DNA from: Thermophilibacter gallinarum
Lineage (GTDB): Bacteria > Actinomycetota > Coriobacteriia > Coriobacteriales > Atopobiaceae
DNA: 64,000 nt
Assembly (NCBI RefSeq): GCF_014982725.1
Contig: NZ_JADCJZ010000002.1
Coordinates: 186,001 to 250,000 of the forward strand
Direction: 5' to 3'
Positions 25,108-32,166 of this stretch are shown in pieces (within the stretch, counting starts at the first letter, position 1; each line of letters starts with the position of its first letter). The notes beneath the pieces are model-generated. The model was not told where the DNA came from. It did not search any database and was given only the letters and a program-made list of their open reading frames with translations. A program made the translations under genes and the position numbers.

Positions 25108-26256
25108 TCAGCCTGCGGCGATCTCGCGGATGGCAGCCGCAGCAACGTCAACCTCGTTCTCGGTGGTAAACCAGCCGCAGCTCAGACGCACGATGCCCTG
25201 CTGCTCGGTCCCCAGGGCGCGGTGCATGAGCGGAGCGCAGTGGGCGCCGGCGCGGCACGCGATCCCCCAGCCGGAGGACAGCGCGTCGGCCACCTCCGCC
25301 GAGTCCAGCCCGTCCACGTTGAGCGCCACGATGCCACCGCAACGCTCGGGCGCCACGGCCCAGCCGCCGTACACCGTCACGCCCGGCACGTCGGCCACGC
25401 CCTCCCACAGTCGCCGCGCCAGCTCGTGCTCGCGCGCGCCCACCGCCGCGGGCCCGCCGTTCTTCTCGACAAACGCGATACCCGCAGCGAGGCCCGCCAG
25501 ACCATGCGCGTTCAGCGTCCCCGCCTCCAGCCGCGTGGGCCACTCCAGCGGGTGCCGGCGCTCAAAGGAGTGCACGCCGGAGCCGCCCTCGGCCCACGGC
25601 CGCACGTCGACGCCGTCGGCCACCGCCATGCCGCCCGTGCCCTGCGGGCCCATGAGGCCCTTGTGCCCGGTGAAGCACACCACGTCGACGCCCGTGGCCG
25701 CCATGTCCAGCGGCACCGCGCCCGCCGTCTGCGACGCGTCCACCAGGCAGAGCGCGCCCACTGCGTGTGCGATCCGCGCCACACGGGCCACGTCCACGAG
25801 GTTGCCCGTCACGTTGGAGCCATGCGTCACCGCAACAAGGCGCGTGCCCGGCGTGACCAGCCGCTCGAGCTCGTCCATGTCGAGAAACCCGTACGCGTCG
25901 CAGCCGGCGTAGGCGACCTCCACGCCCCGCTCGTCCGCCAGGCGCGCGAGCGGGCGCAGCACGGAGTTGTGCTCCAGCACCGTCGTGACCACGCGGTCGC
26001 CCGGACCCACCAGGCCGGACAGCGCGGCATTGAGCGCCGCCGTCGCATTGGCCGAGAAGCACACGTGGTCGGCGCGCGGGCAGCCCAGGAGCGTCGCCAC
26101 CGCCTCGCGGGCGCGCAGCACCACGCGCCCGGCGTCGAGGGCCCCCGCGGACGCGCCGCGGCCAGCGTTTCCGAGCGAGCCCATCGCCGCCACGACGGCG
26201 TCCACGACCTCCTGCGGCTTGCGCATCGTCGTTGCCGCGTTGTCCAGGTAGATCAT
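25108..26256 (-). CDS. Class V aminotransferase, cysteine desulfurase/Se lyase-like
   Basis: A 382-residue PLP enzyme of the NifS/SufS class. It shows IYLDNAATTMRKP at the start, THGSNVTGN, the cofactor Asp in LVDASQTAG, the PLP Lys in FTGHKGLMGPQGTGG and an active-site Cys in CRAGAHCAP. Members encoded beside YedF, YqeB and DUF3343 are thought to supply sulfur or selenium for labile-selenium Mo hydroxylases. The ATG at 26256 is chosen because GAGAAGGA sits at workable spacing; a GTG nine bases upstream is too close. It follows the DUF3343 gene by 27 bases in the same orientation. Confidence 0.87.
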   Translation of the reverse strand: MIYLDNAATTMRKPQEVVDAVVAAMGSLGNAGRGASAGALDAGRVVLRAREAVATLLGCPRADHVCFSANATAALNAALSGLVGPGDRVVTTVLEHNSVLRPLARLADERGVEVAYAGCDAYGFLDMDELERLVTPGTRLVAVTHGSNVTGNLVDVARVARIAHAVGALCLVDASQTAGAVPLDMAATGVDVVCFTGHKGLMGPQGTGGMAVADGVDVRPWAEGGSGVHSFERRHPLEWPTRLEAGTLNAHGLAGLAAGIAFVEKNGGPAAVGAREHELARRLWEGVADVPGVTVYGGWAVAPERCGGIVALNVDGLDSAEVADALSSGWGIACRAGAHCAPLMHRALGTEQQGIVRLSCGWFTTENEVDVAAAAIREIAAG

Positions 26257-26283
26257 CGGCCCCACGTCCTTCTCGCCCGCCGC

Positions 26284-26535
26284 TCAGCGAAACTCGAGCA
26301 GCTCGATCACCGTCATGGCCTCGACGGGCACGCCGTCGGCGGCCAGCGCGACCGCGAGCTCCTCGCGCGCCTCCGGCACGGTCTTCCACGCCAGGCCGCA
26401 GCCGGCCGCGACCTCGCCGGGCACCGGGATCATCCGCCCGCCCAGGCCACGCCGCTCGCAGCACTCCTCGCATGACATCGCCGCCGCCGTGGTGGGAAAC
26501 GTCACCACCAGAGACGGCACCCGCACGCGCGCCAT
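26284..26535 (-). CDS. DUF3343 putative Se/S carrier-like protein
   Basis: An 83-residue protein of the DUF3343 (Se/S carrier-like) family. It begins MARVRVPSLVVTFPTTAAAM and has CEECC near residue 22-26 and the conserved PVPGEVAAGCGLAWK segment with a central Cys. Proteins of this family are encoded in selenium-dependent molybdenum hydroxylase clusters and are presumed to carry sulfur or selenium between enzymes. It lies between YedF (20 bases upstream) and the desulfurase-like gene, probably in one operon. The same frame extends much further upstream but that part is not protein-like. Confidence 0.8.
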   Translation of the reverse strand: MARVRVPSLVVTFPTTAAAMSCEECCERRGLGGRMIPVPGEVAAGCGLAWKTVPEAREELAVALAADGVPVEAMTVIELLEFR

Positions 26536-26555
26536 CGCCCGCCGCCCCGCCGGCG

Positions 26556-27197
26556 CTACGGCCGCACCACGAGGCTCGCGCCGGTCAGGCGCTGCGCGAT
26601 CACGTACATGTTGGTGACCTCGCCCACGGCCAGCGTGTCCGCGATGCCGTAGTGGTCGAGGCAGGTCCCGCAGGTGAGCACCTCCACACCGGAGGCCGCG
26701 AGGCCGCGCAGGTCCTCGAGCGCCGCCGAGCCCTCGCAGCTGAGGTGCGCACCGCCGTTGTAGAGCAGCACGGTCGCCGGCAGCTCGTCGAGCTGCGTGA
26801 GCGAGTAGACGAAGCTCCCCATGAGCTTCCTGCCCAGCACGTCGTCGCCGGTGCCCATGCACTCGGAGGTGATGGCAACCACCACGCGACGCGGCGCGGG
26901 CGCCGCGCCCGGCGCCGGCACCTCGCAGGTCGCCGACTCGGCCTCCGCATCGCTCACGCCGAGCGCGACGGACGTGGTCACGGTCACGCGCCACTCCTTC
27001 TCGCCCAGCCGCTCGCTCGCCACCGTGCAGCCCTTGCCCTCGCCCATGCGCGTGAGGTTCTGCACCGCGATCTCGTTGTCCACGAGCGTCTCCACGCTGC
27101 CCGGGCCTGCCAGCGCGGCGAGCGCCTTCAGGGTCCGCACCACGGGGATGGGGCACGCCTCGCCCCGCGCGTCGATCGTGAGCACCGTGTCTGCCAT
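26556..27197 (-). CDS. yedF: Selenium metabolism protein YedF
   Basis: A 213-residue two-domain protein. Residues about 1-75 form a TusA/SirA-like domain with the CPIP motif in GEACPIPVVRTLKAL. Residues about 100-213 form a DsrE-like domain with VVVAITSECMGTGDDVLG and LTCGTCLDHYGI. This architecture defines the YedF sulfurtransferase-like family associated with selenium-dependent molybdenum hydroxylases. It is the first gene of a minus-strand operon with DUF3343 and the desulfurase-like gene, and is divergent from YqeC. A ModE-like palindrome lies in the shared intergenic region. GCGAGGAGAG precedes the ATG. Confidence 0.92.
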   Translation of the reverse strand: MADTVLTIDARGEACPIPVVRTLKALAALAGPGSVETLVDNEIAVQNLTRMGEGKGCTVASERLGEKEWRVTVTTSVALGVSDAEAESATCEVPAPGAAPAPRRVVVAITSECMGTGDDVLGRKLMGSFVYSLTQLDELPATVLLYNGGAHLSCEGSAALEDLRGLAASGVEVLTCGTCLDHYGIADTLAVGEVTNMYVIAQRLTGASLVVRP

Positions 27198-27255
27198 GTT
27201 CTCTCCTCGCTCGTTTGCCGAAAAACCGTCTGCTAACCAAAAAAATTGTAATAGG

Positions 27256-27281
27256 GCGTTGTATTTTGAAAACTACAATGC
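27256..27281. promoter_or_regulatory. Second ModE-box-like palindrome between yedF and yqeC
   Basis: A 26-bp imperfect palindrome with arms GCGTTGTATTTT and AAAACTACAATGC around a central G. It shares the GCGTT-TATTTT arm with the perfect palindrome at 24759-24786. It lies between the divergent YedF and YqeC genes and could control both. On the yedF strand, TTACAA-type -10 candidates lie a few bases further downstream. Confidence 0.6.
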
Positions 27282-27315
27282 GGCAGACGGCAGCAATGCG
27301 TCGAGGAGGTGGCAC

Positions 27316-27978
27316 GTGGGCTTTGCGGAGGCTCTGGGCGTGAGACCCGGCGTGACGTCGGTCATCGGCAGCGGTGGAAAGACGTCGCTGATCGCGGCGC
27401 TCGCGCGCGAGCTGCCGGGCACGGTCGTGCTCACCACCACGACGCACATCCTGCCGTTCCCGGACGTGCCGCTCGTTACCTCGGCCGACGCCGACGACGT
27501 GCGCGCAGCCCTCGCGGAGTCGCGCGTCGTCTGCGTGGGCTCGCAGGCCGAGAAGAACGGCAAGCTCGTGACCCCCGAGCTGGGCATAGACGCGCTGGCG
27601 TCCCTTGCGGACTACGTACTTGTGGAGGCCGACGGCGCCCGCCGGCTCCCCCTCAAGGCCCACGCCCCCTGGGAGCCTGTCATCCCCGCGTGCTCGGGCC
27701 GTACGATCCTCGTGCTCGGCGCGTCCGGCCTCGGTCATCCCGTGCACGAGAAGGTCCACCGCCCGGAGCTCTTCTGCGAGCTCACCGGCTGCACACCGGA
27801 CGACCCCGCCACGCCCGAGCTCGTCGCCCGCGTCGCCGACGTCGAGGCCCTCGCCGACGTCGCCCTCGTCAACCAGGCCGACGTCGCGCCCGACACTGCC
27901 CGCGACCTCGCCGCCCTTCTCGCCATCCTGGCGTTCGCGGGCAGCGTGCGCGTCGGCACCATCCACGCCGCCTCGTAG
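27316..27978 (+). CDS. yqeC: Selenium cofactor biosynthesis protein YqeC
   Basis: A 220-residue protein of the YqeC family, a marker of selenium-dependent molybdenum hydroxylase maturation. It has an unusual P-loop-like GSGGKTSLIAAL near residue 18 and the conserved YVLVEADGARRLPLKAHAPWEPV-type block, here ending in EPVIP. The start is a GTG at 27316 with GAGGAGGT five bases before it. It is divergent from yedF. Its last codons are followed directly by a repeat element at 28011-28121. The reaction is not established for the family. Confidence 0.9.
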   Translation: MGFAEALGVRPGVTSVIGSGGKTSLIAALARELPGTVVLTTTTHILPFPDVPLVTSADADDVRAALAESRVVCVGSQAEKNGKLVTPELGIDALASLADYVLVEADGARRLPLKAHAPWEPVIPACSGRTILVLGASGLGHPVHEKVHRPELFCELTGCTPDDPATPELVARVADVEALADVALVNQADVAPDTARDLAALLAILAFAGSVRVGTIHAAS

Positions 27979-28010
27979 CCGTCACCAAACCCGGGCGCTC
28001 CACCCCTCCC

Positions 28011-28121
28011 TCCGGGTGTGTACGAGGTTGCAATATTAATACGGTACCATGCGATAACAAAACAGCAGGTAGACGACTTGCCGACAAGAACATCAGACTT
28101 GCAACTTCGTACACAACCGGA
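28011..28121 (+). repeat. Terminal-inverted-repeat element, copy 3
   Basis: A 111-bp element with 22-bp terminal inverted repeats (28011-28032 and 28100-28121, a few mismatches). The interior contains ATATTAATACGGTACC and ACAAGAACATCAGA, matching the copy at 24987-25099. It lies 32 bases after yqeC and about 34 bases before a long-stem hairpin, the same pairing as at 16265-16534. Confidence 0.8.
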
Positions 28122-28154
28122 TAAGTGTTCCTGGCGCCTGAGGACCAAAACGGC

Positions 28155-28224
28155 GGACGCCCGCCGACTTCCTAAGCAGGATCTTCCGCGAAGCGCAGTC
28201 CTGCGTGGAAGCCGGCGGGCGTCC
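28155..28224. terminator. Long-stem hairpin with conserved 34-nt loop, copy B
   Basis: An 18-bp stem (28155-28172 with 28207-28224, one G-U type mismatch) closes a 34-nt loop (28173-28206) identical to the loop at 16475-16508. It lies immediately downstream of ridA on the minus strand and may terminate the ygeX-ridA operon. Confidence 0.75.
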
Positions 28225-28243
28225 CTTCCCGGTAAGGCTCTGC

Positions 28244-28630
28244 CTACCGGTAGGCCACGGCCTTGATCTCGACCTTGGCGGCCTTGGGCAGCGCGGCCAC
28301 CTCGAAGGCGGCGCGGCTGGGGTACGGCGCGGTGAAGAACTCGCCGTAGACCTCGTTCATGGCCGCGAAGTCGGCGATGTCGTCGAGAAGGACGGTGACC
28401 TCGGCGACGTCGGCCATGGAGGCGCCGGCGGCCTCGAGGATGTTCTTGATGTTGGTCAGGCTCTGGCGCGTCTGGGCCTGGATGTCCTCGCCGGCGAACT
28501 CGCCGGTGGCCGGGTCGATCGGCAGCTGGCCGGACACGTGGATCGCGCGCGTCGCGGGAGCCGCAACGGCGGCGGAGTAGGGGCCGAGCGCCGCGGGCGC
28601 CTTGTCGGTGACGATTGCCTCGATTGCCAT
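28244..28630 (-). CDS. ridA: RidA family enamine/imine deaminase
   Basis: A 128-residue RidA/YjgF-type protein that hydrolyses reactive enamine/imine intermediates such as 2-aminoacrylate to keto acids and ammonia. Motifs include LGPYSAAV, HVSGQLPIDPATGE, the catalytic-type Arg in PYPSRAAFEVAALPKAAKVEIKAVA (split over two strands). It is the last gene of the purine operon. YgeX, encoded at the head of the same operon, releases an aminoacrylate-type product, so RidA probably protects PLP enzymes during this pathway; that role is inferred. Confidence 0.92.
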   Translation of the reverse strand: MAIEAIVTDKAPAALGPYSAAVAAPATRAIHVSGQLPIDPATGEFAGEDIQAQTRQSLTNIKNILEAAGASMADVAEVTVLLDDIADFAAMNEVYGEFFTAPYPSRAAFEVAALPKAAKVEIKAVAYR

Positions 28631-28683
28631 GTTCTTCTCCTTTGCTTGAGGGGGGTGTCCCCCGCTATACGACTGACTGATGA

Positions 28684-30057
28684 CTATCGTGCCACGTAGC
28701 GACCGGGGGTGGGGCCGCAGGGCTCGCCGTCGCGGGCCACGAGCTCGCCGCCCACGTAGACGAGGTGCGCGCGACCGTGCGCCTCGAAGCCCTCCCACGG
28801 CGTGTAGTCCACGGCCTGGTGCTGGGTCGCCGCGCTGATGGTCCAGCGCGCCGACGGGTCCCACACGCAGACGTCGGCGGCCGCGCCCACGGCCAGGCGC
28901 CCGCGCTCCGGCCACAGGCCAAAGACGCGCGCCGGACCCTCCGCCAGCAGCCGGCAGAGCTCCTCGGGGCCGAGCTGGCCCTCGAAGGTCGTGGCCATCA
29001 CGGCCGGGCGGTGCTCGATGCCGGGCCCGCCGTTGGGGATGCGCGTGAAGTCGTCGCGGCCGCGGTCCTTCTGGCCTTGCAGGTTGAACGAGCAGTGGTC
29101 CGTCGCGATGGAGTCCACCTCGCCGGCGAGCACGGCCTCACGCAGGGCGCGCACATCACGCGGCTTGCGCAGCGGCGGGCTCATCACGTACTTGGCGCCC
29201 GCGAAGCCGTCGTCACCGGCCTCGAGGTAGCGCGTGTCGTCCAGCGTGAGGTACTGCGGGCAGGTCTCCACGTAGATGCCCTGCTGGCCGCGGGCACGGG
29301 CAGCGCGCACGGCGAGAAGCCCGAGCTCCGTGGACAGGTGCACCACGTTCACCTTGGCGCCCGCGATCTGTGCCAGGTAGAGCAGGCGGCTCACGGCGTC
29401 CGCCTCGGCCTCGGCCGGGCGGGAGAGCGGGTGTCCCTCCGGGCCCGTGACGCCGGACGCCAGCACGCGCCGCTGCAGCTCGTTCACCACGTCGCCGTTC
29501 TCGCAGTGCACGCAGAGCACGGCGTCCAGGTCGCGCACGACCTCCAGGCAGCGCAGCGTCTCCGCGTCGGAGAGCCGCAGGTGGTCGTAGGCGAGGTAGG
29601 TCTTGAAGCTGCTCACGCCCGCCTCGCGCATGCGGCGCATCTGCCCCGGCGAGTCCTCGCCCCACTCGGCGATCGCCATGTGGAAGCCGTAGTTGGCCGT
29701 GCAGCCGCTGCCGCCCTCGGCGCGCCTGTGCCACTCGGCCAGCGCCTCGTCCATCGTCACGCCGCGGTCGGCCGTGGCATAGTCCACGATGCAGGTGGTG
29801 CCGCCGCAGGCAGCGGCGCGCGTGCCGGTCTCAAAGCTGTCGGCCGTCCAGTCCATGCCGGTCCAGCACTGCAGGTGGGTGTGCGCGTCGATGAAGCCGG
29901 GGAACACCCAGCAGCCGCTCACGTCCTCGACGACGTCCGTGAGCCCGGGCTCGATGTGCGCGGCGATCTCCACGATCTTCTCGCCCTCCAGCGCGAGGTC
30001 GGCGCGACGCAGGCCCTCCGGCGTGACCAGCGTGCCGTTTGCCAGGATCCTCCTCAT
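28684..30057 (-). CDS. hyuA: D-hydantoinase/dihydropyrimidinase-type cyclic amidohydrolase
   Basis: A 457-residue amidohydrolase that opens five- or six-membered cyclic amides. It has the metal motif FIDAHTHLQ, the carbamylated Lys in VSSFKTYLAYDHLRL, metal-binding His residues in CVHCENG and VVHLSTELG, and the Asp in SIATDHCSF. Homologues are part of the urate/purine catabolic gene set of gut bacteria, where they are assigned to hydantoin-type intermediates. Here it follows the ModE-MocA fusion gene by 49 bases, a gap containing an AAAAGGGG palindrome. The ATG at 30057 has a weak GGGGAGAG upstream. Confidence 0.92.
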   Translation of the reverse strand: MRRILANGTLVTPEGLRRADLALEGEKIVEIAAHIEPGLTDVVEDVSGCWVFPGFIDAHTHLQCWTGMDWTADSFETGTRAAACGGTTCIVDYATADRGVTMDEALAEWHRRAEGGSGCTANYGFHMAIAEWGEDSPGQMRRMREAGVSSFKTYLAYDHLRLSDAETLRCLEVVRDLDAVLCVHCENGDVVNELQRRVLASGVTGPEGHPLSRPAEAEADAVSRLLYLAQIAGAKVNVVHLSTELGLLAVRAARARGQQGIYVETCPQYLTLDDTRYLEAGDDGFAGAKYVMSPPLRKPRDVRALREAVLAGEVDSIATDHCSFNLQGQKDRGRDDFTRIPNGGPGIEHRPAVMATTFEGQLGPEELCRLLAEGPARVFGLWPERGRLAVGAAADVCVWDPSARWTISAATQHQAVDYTPWEGFEAHGRAHLVYVGGELVARDGEPCGPTPGRYVAR

Positions 30058-30082
30058 CGGCTCTCCCCTCTGCGAATGATCC

Positions 30083-30103
30083 AAAAGGGGTCTGTCCCCT
30101 TTT
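30083..30103. repeat. AAAAGGGG-N5-CCCCTTTT palindrome
   Basis: One of five perfect copies of this 21-bp palindrome in the window, here with loop TCTGT, between the hyuA start and the ModE-MocA stop. Other copies are at 33395-33415, 33440-33460, 59766-59786 and 61299-61319, all between genes of the purine operons. The A-rich 5' arm and T-rich 3' arm could form a weak bidirectional terminator or an RNA stability element. Confidence 0.8.
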
Positions 30104-30106
30104 GAA

Positions 30107-31051
30107 TCAGCCTCTCTCGGCCAGCGCGCCCTCGAGGCGCGCCAGGTCCTCGGGCGTGTCCACGTCGGCGAGCTCCCACTCGTCGGCGGCCTCCACCGTG
30201 CGCACGCGACCCTCCAGCTCGGCATGGCCGTCGAGAAGGACGCGCCCTCCCGTGTCGCCCTCCAGCCGAGCCAGCGCGGCCAGCGTGTCGTTCGGCCAGA
30301 GCACCGGATTCGCGGCGCGGCCACGCCAGCCCAGGCGCACGATAGCGGTGGGCTCGCGGACGAGCTCCGCCACCAGCGCGCGCACGCTCCTCTCGCTCAG
30401 GAGCGGCTGGTCGCCGGTCACGAAGAGGCAGCCGGCGCGATGCCCCAGCGCCTCCAGGCCCGCGCGCATCGTGTCGCTCTTGAGCGGGCCCGTCGCGCGC
30501 ACGCAGCGCACACCGAGCCGCTCGCACAGCCCCTCGACCGCGTCCCAGCGCGTCACCACCACGACGTCCAGGAGGTCCGCCGGCAGCGCGGCGAGCGTGC
30601 GCTCGAGCACGGCCGTGCCGGCCAGCGGCGCCACGAGCTTCTCGCCCGGCGCGCCGCCAAAGCGCGCGCCCTCGCCGGACGCCATGACCACGCAGCCCAG
30701 GCGGGCCACGTCGGCAAAGCCCGAGAAGCACGTCTCGTAGGCGGCGGAGAGCGCCCAGCGGCTCGTGCGCTCGAACGCGCGGTAGCGCTCGATCAGCTCG
30801 CGCGCCTCGGCGGTGAGCTTCGAGCCGCCGCCCCCGGAGCCGCCCACGGTCCGCTCGGTGAGCGCGAAGCCAAAGGCCCGCTCCGCGTCGTGCACGAGGC
30901 GCGTGGCCTTGGTGTAGGCCATACCCATGTCGATCGCGGCGGCGCGCAGGCTGCCCAGCTCGCCCACGCGCTCCAGCAGCTCGACCGGACCGGGCCCAAA
31001 GACCCGGTGCCCGTCGTCGCCCAGAAGATATGCCCTGAGGTCGGGTCTCAT
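30107..31051 (-). CDS. ModE-like DNA-binding domain fused to MocA nucleotidyltransferase
   Basis: A 314-residue fusion. Residues about 18-95 match the winged-helix domain of ModE (GPVELLERVGELGSLRAAAI, then YTKATRLVHDAERAFGFALT and a Gly-rich wing SGGGGSKLT). Residues about 118-312 match MocA/YgfJ, the molybdenum cofactor cytidylyltransferase family (VMASGEGARFGG, TGDQPLLS at 212-219, DVDTPEDLARL). The fusion replaces the usual C-terminal molybdate-binding MOP domains with the cofactor enzyme. It sits between arcC and hyuA in the purine operon. I infer that it both matures the cofactor and regulates the operons carrying palindromes at 24759 and 27256. Confidence 0.87.
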   Translation of the reverse strand: MRPDLRAYLLGDDGHRVFGPGPVELLERVGELGSLRAAAIDMGMAYTKATRLVHDAERAFGFALTERTVGGSGGGGSKLTAEARELIERYRAFERTSRWALSAAYETCFSGFADVARLGCVVMASGEGARFGGAPGEKLVAPLAGTAVLERTLAALPADLLDVVVVTRWDAVEGLCERLGVRCVRATGPLKSDTMRAGLEALGHRAGCLFVTGDQPLLSERSVRALVAELVREPTAIVRLGWRGRAANPVLWPNDTLAALARLEGDTGGRVLLDGHAELEGRVRTVEAADEWELADVDTPEDLARLEGALAERG

Positions 31052-31091
31052 GCCGCGCGCCCCACCGTCCTTCTCGCCCGCCGCGCCCTTG

Positions 31092-32033
31092 CTAGCCACG
31101 TACGATGGTACCCGTCTTGCCGGCGATGCCGTCGGCCGCCCGGTCGAGGAGCGTGATGAGCGACGAGCGGCCCTCGCCGGACTGAGCGAAGGCGAGCGCC
31201 GCCTCCACCTTGGGCAGCATCGAGCCGGGCGCGAACTGGCCCTCCTCGATGTAGCGCGCCGCGGTCTCGGGCGTGAGCTCGTCCAGCCACTGCTGGTCGG
31301 GCTTGCCAAAGTTCACGGCCACCTTCTCCACCGCGGTCAAGATCACCAGAAAGTCGGCGTCCAGCTGCTCGGCCAGGCGCGCCGCCGCGAAATCCTTGTC
31401 GATGACCGCCGCGGCGCCCTTGAGGTGGTGGCCCTCGGTGTGGAAGACCGGGATGCCGCCGCCACCGCAGGCGATGACCACGTGGTTGGTCTCGACGAGC
31501 GAGCGGATGGTGTCCAGCTCCACGATGCCCACCGGCTTGGGCGAGGCCACCACGCGGCGGTACCCGCGCCCGGCGTCCTCGATCACGTCGTAGCCGCGCT
31601 CGGCGATCATGCGGTCGGCCTCCTCGCGCGTCATGAAGGCGCCGATCGGCTTGGTGGGGTTGGCGAACGCCGGGTCCTCCGGGTCCACCTCAACCTGCGT
31701 GAGCACCGTGGCGGCGCCCATCTCGATCCCGCGGTCCAGCATCTCCTCACGCAGCGCGTTCTGCAGGTCGTAGCCGATGTAGCCCTGGCTCATGGCCACG
31801 CAGACGGAAAGCGGGCACGGGATGTACTTCTCGGGGTCGGAGCGCGTGAGCTGCGTCATGGCCTCCTGGATCATGCCCACCTGCGGACCGTTGCCGTGGG
31901 CCACCACGACTTCGTTGCCCTGCTCGATGAGGTCCACGATCGCGCGCGCCGTGTGCTTGACCGCCTCCATCTGCTCAGGCAGGTTCTTTCCGAGCGCGTT
32001 GCCGCCCAGCGCGATGACGATTCTCTTAGACAT
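31092..32033 (-). CDS. arcC: Carbamate kinase
   Basis: A 313-residue carbamate kinase that makes ATP from carbamoyl phosphate and ADP. Signature segments are IVIALGGNAL, VVVAHGNGPQVG, CGGGGIPVF, and IDKDFAAARLAEQLDADFLVI-type core (shown only in part). It lies downstream of ygeW, a carbamoyltransferase-like gene, and upstream of the ModE-MocA fusion by 40 bases. In this pathway it would be the energy-conserving step. AAGGAG lies ahead of the ATG at 32033. No arcA or arcB gene is adjacent, so it serves the purine route rather than the arginine deiminase route. Confidence 0.96.
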   Translation of the reverse strand: MSKRIVIALGGNALGKNLPEQMEAVKHTARAIVDLIEQGNEVVVAHGNGPQVGMIQEAMTQLTRSDPEKYIPCPLSVCVAMSQGYIGYDLQNALREEMLDRGIEMGAATVLTQVEVDPEDPAFANPTKPIGAFMTREEADRMIAERGYDVIEDAGRGYRRVVASPKPVGIVELDTIRSLVETNHVVIACGGGGIPVFHTEGHHLKGAAAVIDKDFAAARLAEQLDADFLVILTAVEKVAVNFGKPDQQWLDELTPETAARYIEEGQFAPGSMLPKVEAALAFAQSGEGRSSLITLLDRAADGIAGKTGTIVRG

Positions 32034-32076
32034 TTTATATTACTCCTTGAGCTGCGACAAGACCCGTCGAGAAGGG

Positions 32077-32146
32077 CGGGGCCGCCCACAAGTCAGCGAG
32101 CGACTTCTGCGCAACGCGCAGTGAGCGAGCGACTTGTGGGCGGCCC
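32077..32146. terminator. Long-stem hairpin between ygeW and arcC
   Basis: A perfect 17-bp stem (32077-32093 with 32130-32146) encloses a 36-nt loop (32094-32129). The loop resembles the conserved loop of the hairpins at 16449 and 28155 in its CTTCTGCG and CGCGCAGT parts but is otherwise different. It lies in the 133-bp gap between ygeW and arcC and may lower arcC expression or protect the upstream message. Confidence 0.65.
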
Positions 32147-32166
32147 CAGCCCGGACGGACGATTTC

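Noticed and set aside
16265-28121. Insertion sequence with transposase
   Set aside because: The three repeat elements are too short to encode a transposase and no transposase or integrase gene was recognised anywhere in the window.
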